Assembly: GCA_001953115.1 (NCBI GenBank)
Contig: LSSL01003693.1
Coordinates: forward strand, 1 to 17,948
DNA length: 17,948 nt
Direction of reading: 5' to 3'
From: Smittium mucronatum
Taxonomy: Eukaryota; Kickxellomycota; Harpellomycetes; Harpellales; Legeriomycetaceae
The position numbers were made by a program, and so were the translations under genes. Below the pieces are notes generated by a model, which did not search any database, was not told where the DNA came from, and saw only the letters and a program-made list of their open reading frames with translations. Below, piece after piece: positions 12,861-17,948 of the stretch (the stretch's first letter is position 1; every line of letters begins with the position of its first letter).

Positions 12861-13780
12861 TAGTACCCACTTTGAAAGGACGTAAATTTAATAAATATTT
12901 TTTTTCTGAAAGGATAACCTCGAAATGTTTTATTATAAAGAATATTTTCGTTTTTTTTGAGGATGATAATGTTGTAGGTAAAGAAAAAATTTTCTCGGCC
13001 ATAAAGAGGAGCAATTTTCGTAGACAGTATTGAGTATGAGACACTTGTTAATATATAGATCTTGAAAAACAAAGTCTATAGATATAAGCTGGAATCGAAG
13101 GAAGCGTATAAAAAAATATATTAAAGGAATAATATAAAATAAAGCAAAGATGATAGCCGGCGTAATAAATAATATGGTAATATGCGGGATTCAGTATTTT
13201 TTGGCTAAAGTATTAAAGGAACATGTAAGGGCTATTTGAATAGAGCTTGCATCTGAAAGATGTCAATGTAATATGCGCAACTGACTTATAGGGCCTGCAA
13301 AGTAGGTAAATGATAAAAGAAAAATAAATCCAAATGAAAACAAAGGAATATTGATTAGATAAAAATGTGATGTGGTAATATAATGAGAAACTAATATGAG
13401 GGTTCATGGGCAAAGGAGGTTAATAGAGAATGCCGAAGCTAACATGAAGAACAGATAGCTGAAAAGCACTAGACTCATGCACAATTAAGAGGGGTAGGAG
13501 TCAGTTATTTTGTATTTACGTAATAAAATTAATAATATCACAAGCTCAATCGCGGAAAAATTACAAATCCAAAACGCTGTTTCATTTATGAGTATCCGAC
13601 ACTATAGAGAGGTTCTATAGGGCTTACTTAATAAGATGAGCTCTCGGTTTTAGCTATTGAATGGATGGGAAATATTACAGTTGAGTTGATTAAGAAAAAA
13701 AAGTTGTGTGCCATAGCAATTTTTCGTTCAATGCGTCCGATTACTTATCTGCTAAATCTTGTTTTTGGAAATTATTTATC
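12861..13780. other. Upstream region of the 7TM gene, no gene seen
   Basis: This AT-rich stretch should carry the promoter of the minus-strand 7TM gene. Short hydrophobic open frames (for example 13213-13413 on the minus strand) show no recognisable domain. No distinct regulatory site is supported. Confidence 0.45.
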
Positions 13781-13784
13781 AGCT

Positions 13785-13830
13785 ATCCCATTTTTAAAAA
13801 TTTCCCGTAAAAAAAAAAAATCCCATTTTT
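13785..13830 (+). mobile_element. Minute poly(A)-tailed insertion with flanking repeat
   Basis: ATCCCATTTTT occurs at 13785-13795 and again at 13820-13830. Between them lie only a few A residues, TTTCCCGT (13801-13808) and A12. Direct repeats on both sides of a poly(A)-ended insert are the mark of target-primed reverse transcription. The repeat is of low complexity, so this case is weaker than the one at 15656. Confidence 0.5.
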
Positions 13831-13927
13831 TAAAGCAACTAAAAAAGGGTTGCTTTTTTGATGATTGTGCAGATAATATTAACAAATAAAACCTGCGAGA
13901 ATTGTGCAAATTTGGGGCTATCCTATA

Positions 13928-13945
13928 TTAACCCCCTCAAGGTCC
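13928..13945 (+). repeat. Possible TTAA-type terminus
   Basis: TTAACCCCCTCAAGGTCC resembles the TTAACCCTTTC-GG termini found at 15267 and 15434, differing mainly by C/T changes and one inserted A. AAATAGCC follows, as AAAATAGC follows the related termini. No matching opposite end was found nearby. Confidence 0.3.
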
Positions 13946-15096
13946 AAATAGCCAATCACTATTATTTAGCTCCATTGATTCCAGCTTACCATTAATAAAT
14001 ATTAATCCAATAAAGGGCTTGGGGCTAAGATTAGAAATGTAGAGAAAAATATTGCCATTTTTGTAATACCAGCACATAAGTAAGCGGAAAACACTTTTGG
14101 CATTACTCATTCGTAACAAGCCGCGCAATGATTCGAAGCTGTATATTCAATCAACAATTTGCAAATCGTGCGCAATTTTAATGGAAGTAAAATGTCGTAC
14201 TGATTCATTTTATTCATTATCAGCTAATATCGTCATATTTATTCATTCCATTTAATTGGTTGATACATTTTAACGAACATATATCTCTATAAGTACAGGC
14301 CATTTGACTCCATCTTTTTTTTTATAATTTCAAGATTTTCTGCGATAAGCCAATACCGGTGAAACACAGTGAATAAACCGGCCGATTTCATCTAGTAAAC
14401 AAAATAGTATAAACAATTGGACAGATGTTTTTTTCCCATTAGTCATGTTTATAATTAGTGACCCCATCAATTGGCACAACCAGTATAAACTTATTAATGA
14501 AGAATAAGTACCATTGCAATAAAATATATTTAATGGTGTTGTGGTATTGATAAACGATTGCACAAATCACCTAACATTTTTCTGTTTTGTTCAAGGACCA
14601 TATCTGTGATTTCTCCTATTTGTGGAAATTCATATATATAATCTGGTGAAGATTTACAAGTACCAATAATTGGTGAGGTACTTCAAATAGTTTATTGGAA
14701 AAGTCTGAATTCATATATCTTTACCCCTAGTAGGACCCAGATATAACGCTTTTTTAGCATTTTTTGAAATTTGATTGGAAAGAATTGGTCTGATATTCAC
14801 TGATAACAGCAGAACCGTTATTTTATCTAGATTGTCTAAATCTCGGAAATGTAATTTAGTGCTATCACACTAAGTCAACAAATTATGGGTGCCATGACTA
14901 TTCGCATACTACCATTCCGTCTACTTTTTATACCTATCATTTTACATGATTAAGTTTGTGTTGGCAAATGAAATTTGTGTATTTCGTAAAGTTATGCATC
15001 AAAGAATTCAAATCTTAATTCTCTCTATTTATTGGTAAAAAAGTATACTAATTGTCCATTATGTGGATTAGTAGTATGCAAATAGTCCTGACACCC
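13946..15096. other. Gene-free region, no distinct structure except one dispersed 18-mer
   Basis: No coding region is supported. TTTTGAAATTTGATTGGA at 14762-14779 recurs exactly at 16646-16663. A T9 run near 14316 carries no flanking duplication. Otherwise I see nothing here. Confidence 0.45.
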
Positions 15097-15210
15097 ATTT
15101 TTGTATCCTCTCTCCTGAAAGGATTAATGATAGCTATTTTTGTATCCTCGCCCCTGAAAGGATTAATGATAGCCATTTTTGTACCATCGGCTTTGAAAGA
15201 GTTAATAGCC
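15097..15210 (+). repeat. 39-bp tandem repeat, three copies
   Basis: Units start at 15097, 15136 and 15175, each beginning ATTTTTGTA and containing a TGAAAG..TTAA block (15114-15127, 15153-15166, 15192-15205). Copies 1 and 2 are near identical; copy 3 is diverged. Because 39 is divisible by three, the array gives a short open frame with a 13-residue repeat, which is a by-product rather than a gene. The unit matches the right end of the element at 15267-15434 (ATTTTTTGTATC, then CCTGAAAGGGTTAA). Confidence 0.85.
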
Positions 15211-15266
15211 AATATCTGTCACTTAGTTTTTCCATTGGTAAAATCAAAAAATTTTCAGTATGCAAT

Positions 15267-15434
15267 TTAACCCTTTCCGGGCCCAAATTTAAACCTCACT
15301 CCCATTCGTATAAATTAAACTTTTCAATTGGCCTAATTTTTAGATTTATCCAATGGTATAAAAGTAATATTAGTTGAAAACATTGAGCAAAAAGTGAATG
15401 CTATTTTTTGTATCATAAGTCCTGAAAGGGTTAA
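15267..15434. mobile_element. Small inverted-repeat element with TTAA ends (piggyBac-like MITE candidate)
   Basis: The left end TTAACCCTTTCCGGGCCC (15267-15284) faces the right end CCTGAAAGGGTTAA (15421-15434). Read inward, the first 14 bases differ at one position. Complementarity continues outward (CAATTTAA against TTAAATTG), so the true inverted repeat may be longer than the TTAA border. TTAA targets with a CCC start are typical of piggyBac-family elements. The 168-bp interior has no open frame, so it would be non-autonomous. Confidence 0.5.
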
Positions 15435-15495
15435 ATTGGGGATTTTCAACATTTTAAATATGGCTTATCAGAGCTGGTAGATGTTTCTAGATATC

Positions 15496-15562
15496 AAAAA
15501 GTTAATACTTTCTGCAATAAAATTCCGTGATACAAAAAAAAAAAGAAAAAGTTGGTACTATC
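15496..15562 (+). mobile_element. Poly(A)-tailed stub sharing its 3' end with the 9190-9867 relic
   Basis: CAATAAAATTCCGTGATAC (15515-15533) plus A11 is identical to 9834-9852 plus poly(A). AAAAAGTTAATACTTTC (15496-15512) and AAAAAGTTGGTACTATC (15546-15562) flank it and agree at 14 of 17 positions, consistent with a decayed target-site duplication. The shared stretch begins almost exactly where the left repeat ends, so the insertion may be nothing but the tail of the element. Confidence 0.5.
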
Positions 15563-15655
15563 AGAGTCAGCAGTTCAAAAATGGCATTCCGGTTTTGGCC
15601 AATACAAAAGTACATTTTTCTTTTTAGATTAGTAATTAGGTCAATTTAATAATCC

Positions 15656-15708
15656 ATCTCATATGGAAATTTCTGCGTAAAAAAAAAAAAAAAATCTCAT
15701 ATGGAAAT
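15656..15708 (+). mobile_element. Minute poly(A) insertion with perfect 15-bp target duplication
   Basis: ATCTCATATGGAAAT occurs perfectly at 15656-15670 and 15694-15708. Between the copies lie only TTCTGCGT (15671-15678) and about 15 A residues. A perfect 15-bp direct repeat directly abutting poly(A) is hard to explain except by target-primed reverse transcription that stopped after the tail. Confidence 0.75.
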
Positions 15709-15803
15709 AATTTTTGAGACTGGAGCTTTATTGCTAATTTTTTAATGGTTTTATTGACTTAGAAATCAAAAGCCAAACTAAGAAACATTAGGATAAAAAA
15801 ATG

Positions 15804-15874
15804 AAAAAGTGGAAATGTTGTGGTATTTGAATATTATAAATAAACTCCCTATAAAAAAAAAAAGTGGAAATGTT
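15804..15874 (+). mobile_element. Short poly(A)-tailed insertion with perfect 16-bp flanking repeat
   Basis: AAAAAGTGGAAATGTT occurs at 15804-15819 and 15859-15874 (the leading A residues of the second copy overlap the tail, so 11 bases are independent). The 33-nt body (15820-15852) contains AATAAA followed by CTCCCTAT and then A11, i.e. the 3' end of a polyadenylated RNA. Confidence 0.7.
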
Positions 15875-16047
15875 ATTTTATGTCTTTTCAAGTTACCGAA
15901 CCCAAAAATGATCATCATTTTTCGACAAATACAAATTTTAAAAAAGGTTGGGTTTTATAATTGGGCCGGTTGTATTTACTACGAGTAAAATGTGTTAATT
16001 TTCACCAACGATATTTCAATACATCTAAGGCCCGGAAAGTGTTAAAA

Positions 16048-16181
16048 GGTAATTCGGACTCAAGCTCTCTTTTCTAGGATTTTTTTTTGGATATTTTCTT
16101 TAATGTAATATTATATCCCAATAATATAATTAGTTATCAATTTATTAATGGCTTTGCAGAGAAAATAGTCCGAATTAAACC
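16048..16181. repeat. Short inverted-repeat pair beside the TTAA element
   Basis: TAATTCGGACT (16050-16060) is the exact reverse complement of AGTCCGAATTA (16167-16177). The pairing partly extends on both sides (CTCTTTTCT-like against AGAGAAAAT). It directly adjoins the TTAA end at 16042-16045 and could be a separate tiny element of about 134 bp. Confidence 0.45.
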
Positions 16182-17796
16182 ATAATTTCCTAAATGGAAA
16201 CTGAGAAATCCCAAGAATAAAGGCCAGGCATATTTGGAACCAGAAAATATTATCTCCTTATGCTTTAAATTTACTTTTCACAGAATTGTCCTATGTAAAA
16301 CGTATTTATCAAATTTAGGAAAATCGAATAATGATCCAGTTGAGCTGAATGGTTGCAAGTAGGAAATTTTCAAATATTATTTCTATCTAAATTCTGAGTA
16401 AAAAATAAAAAAAATTTATTGCCAGAAATACGTTGACATCGCCAAAACTTTTAGCAACGGATCTATATAGCGAAAAAAATCATCTCAAAAGTTAGTCAAT
16501 TTTATGAGGTTCTCATTGATAGCGGACAAGTTCCTATTGATTTTTTACCACTTTCCTAATTTGCAGAAATAGTGTAAAGAACAAGTACAAAATTGTTGGT
16601 TAATATGATATTAATATTACAAAAAGAAGCCATCTATTGGTAAGATTTTGAAATTTGATTGGAGATTGTATGTTGATTTTATTTATATTGGCATGTATGT
16701 GATTAAATCTTATTTTGGCCAATGGTTTACATGGAAAATTAAAGTCTGATCTGTATAAATTTTATAATGTTCAGACTTTATCCTGAGCTGGAGGTTTCAT
16801 AATATTCTTATTGACTAATCAATTCCTTGGAAATAGAAAAAATTGATAAATTATATAGATTTTATCCAATGCCTTTCACTTATCAAGCATCTAATGTCTA
16901 TGGCTAGTTGAACCAATATAGGCTAACTTATTGCCAATAACATTTTTTAATTTTTATTTGAAAAACTCAAGTGAACGGCTTTGGGGGTAGCCATTTCCTT
17001 TTCTAGACCTAAAGCGAAAAATCCTCCTTCAGTTTGTGCCCATTGAAAATCCATCCCGATGCACAGTCCCAACCCTAATAGTATGTTGGGTTAGTAGTAT
17101 AGAATATTTTAAATCACTATAAATACTTGATTATTATTACATTATTAATTGTTTTGATTCTAAAACTATCAAATAGGAAATGTATTATTGGCAAAATATG
17201 GCCAAAATAATATTTTTTGGTTGCGAAAGCATTAAAGATAATGCTATATGTTTGGTGATCTTGGGATAGCACACTAGCTAAATAATAGCAAATAAATCGC
17301 ATTATAAATGTCGTTTTATGACATCCAATAATACTCTTTTTATTATAAAGCTCCCGCGTTGATTAAAACAGAAGTGTGAAACTATCAATTCTTTTGAAAA
17401 TTTCTAAATTTTCAATAATTACAATACACGTCAACTATTCTTGGCGACGCACAACCCCTTTAAACTAAGAAACTTTTCTTCAAGCTATCCCCTGTTTAAT
17501 CGATAAAAAACATCTACCCCATAGTCGTTTTAATCCTGCCTAATATTTTTTTTACAAAGACAATATCAGAAACTCTGCTATTTGGGATATTTATTTCACA
17601 GTCATAATAAAAAGCAAAAAAATCAAATAATCCAAAAGTCCCCTTGATGGTATCTTTCAATCTTTATGAAATATGCAAAGCTCATTTTTCCCTCTTAAAA
17701 TTCATCTTTTTTTATTTTAAAAAAAAAAAAAAAAGATTTCGAAATAGAAAAGACAGTAAAAAAAACAATTGATGAATTAATGTTAGCCATTGAAAT
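16182..17796. other. Gene-free region
   Basis: No credible gene on either strand. It contains the second copies of two dispersed repeats (16297-16314 and 16646-16663), a small hairpin (CCCAAC 17068-17073, GTTGGG 17085-17090) and an A-run near 17719-17734 that has no flanking target duplication. Nothing else is supported. Confidence 0.45.
16297..16314 (+). repeat. Dispersed repeat copy 2 (partner at 1312-1329)
   Basis: AAAACGTATTTATCAAAT matches the copy at 1312 at 17 of 18 positions, 15 kb away in the same orientation. The family is not identified. Confidence 0.35.
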
Positions 17797-17948
17797 TTGC
17801 ATTTTAATTTAATAAAAGTTGTATCTAATTCGTCCAATTGCATTTTAATTTAATAAAAGTTGTATCTAATTCGTCCAATTGCATTTTAATTTAATAAAAG
17901 TTGTATCTAATTCGTCCAATTGCATTTTAATTTAATAAAAGTTGTATC
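17797..17948 (+). repeat. 41-bp tandem repeat array, open at the window edge
   Basis: The unit starts TTGCATTTTAATTTAATAAA and ends with CTAATTCGTCCAA. Exact copies are spaced 41 bp apart (the G of TTGC at 17799, 17840, 17881 and 17922), giving 3.7 copies with no mismatch seen. The array continues past position 17948. It may be a minisatellite, a subtelomeric or centromere-type satellite, or the point where an assembly broke off. Each unit contains AATAAA, which is probably incidental. Confidence 0.95.

Larger units (their letters stand above)
15267..16045. mobile_element. Alternative larger TTAA-bounded element
   Basis: The same left end (15267) also pairs with GGCCCGGAAAGTGTTAA (16029-16045). 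Read inward, TTAACNCTTTCCGGGCC agrees at every position except N, a better match than the right end at 15434. Two readings are possible: a 779-bp element with later insertions inside it, or two nested elements of the same family. Confidence 0.4.

Noticed and set aside
13213..13413. 66-codon hydrophobic minus-strand frame upstream of the 7TM gene, considered as a 5' exon
   Set aside because: The 7TM frame already has seven segments and its own ATG. Hydrophobic runs are common in AT-rich DNA, and no clear donor-acceptor pair was seen.
15052..15270. 72-codon open frame with a repeated IFVSSLLKGLMIA-type segment
   Set aside because: The repeat is the by-product of the 39-bp tandem array being a multiple of three. 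There is no domain, and the underlying DNA matches a mobile-element terminus.
17068..17090. CCCTAA-like motif as a telomere repeat
   Set aside because: Only a single unit is present, inside a small hairpin; there is no tandem telomeric array.
17719..17734. Long A run as another retroposon tail
   Set aside because: The sequence after the run (GATTTCGAAATAG) has no copy upstream, so no target duplication supports an insertion.
17797..17948. CRISPR array
   Set aside because: The copies are head-to-tail with no variable spacers, and the window is eukaryotic. It is a plain tandem repeat.

Overview
This window is eukaryotic nuclear DNA, very AT-rich between genes, and most likely from an early-diverging (zygomycete-grade) fungus. 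Three things suggest this: a bacterial-type mitochondrial glutamyl-tRNA synthetase split by eight short GT-AG introns (69-180 bp), a phosphoserine phosphatase with the fungal/bacterial FDMDSTLIQQEVIDE core, and an SPX domain. Assignment to Kickxellomycotina (for example gut-living Harpellales) is only a guess.

Layout. 1-1969: AT-rich, no gene, a poly(A) signal for the next gene at its right edge. 1970-4647 (minus): mitochondrial GluRS, whose nine exons I could join with every reading phase closing, giving 587 residues. 4648-5750: divergent intergenic region. 5751-7781 (plus): an intronless 676-residue protein joining an N-terminal SPX domain, two ACT-like domains and a complete SerB HAD phosphatase. 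7782-9180: no gene. About 9190-9867: an island near 50% G+C in its core, ending in a poly(A) signal and a poly(A) tract, probably a retroposon relic. 9868-11234: no gene, one CA/TA microsatellite. 11235-12860 (minus): an intronless 541-residue seven-transmembrane, receptor-like protein. 12861-17948: no credible gene, but a dense graveyard of small mobile-element relics (TTAA-ended inverted repeats, a 39-bp tandem repeat built from the same termini, several tiny poly(A)-tailed insertions between direct repeats) and a 41-bp tandem array running off the right edge.

The most interesting item is the SPX-ACT-ACT-SerB fusion. SPX domains bind inositol pyrophosphates and report phosphate status; ACT domains usually bind amino acids; SerB releases serine and phosphate from phosphoserine. 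The fusion suggests that the last step of serine synthesis is gated by both phosphate status and serine in one polypeptide. The basic residues expected to contact the SPX ligand and the catalytic residues are all present. I know of no characterised SPX-SerB protein, but could not search. The second interesting item is the cluster of minute poly(A)-tailed insertions with perfect or near-perfect flanking repeats, which look like target-primed retrotransposition events that kept almost nothing but the tail.
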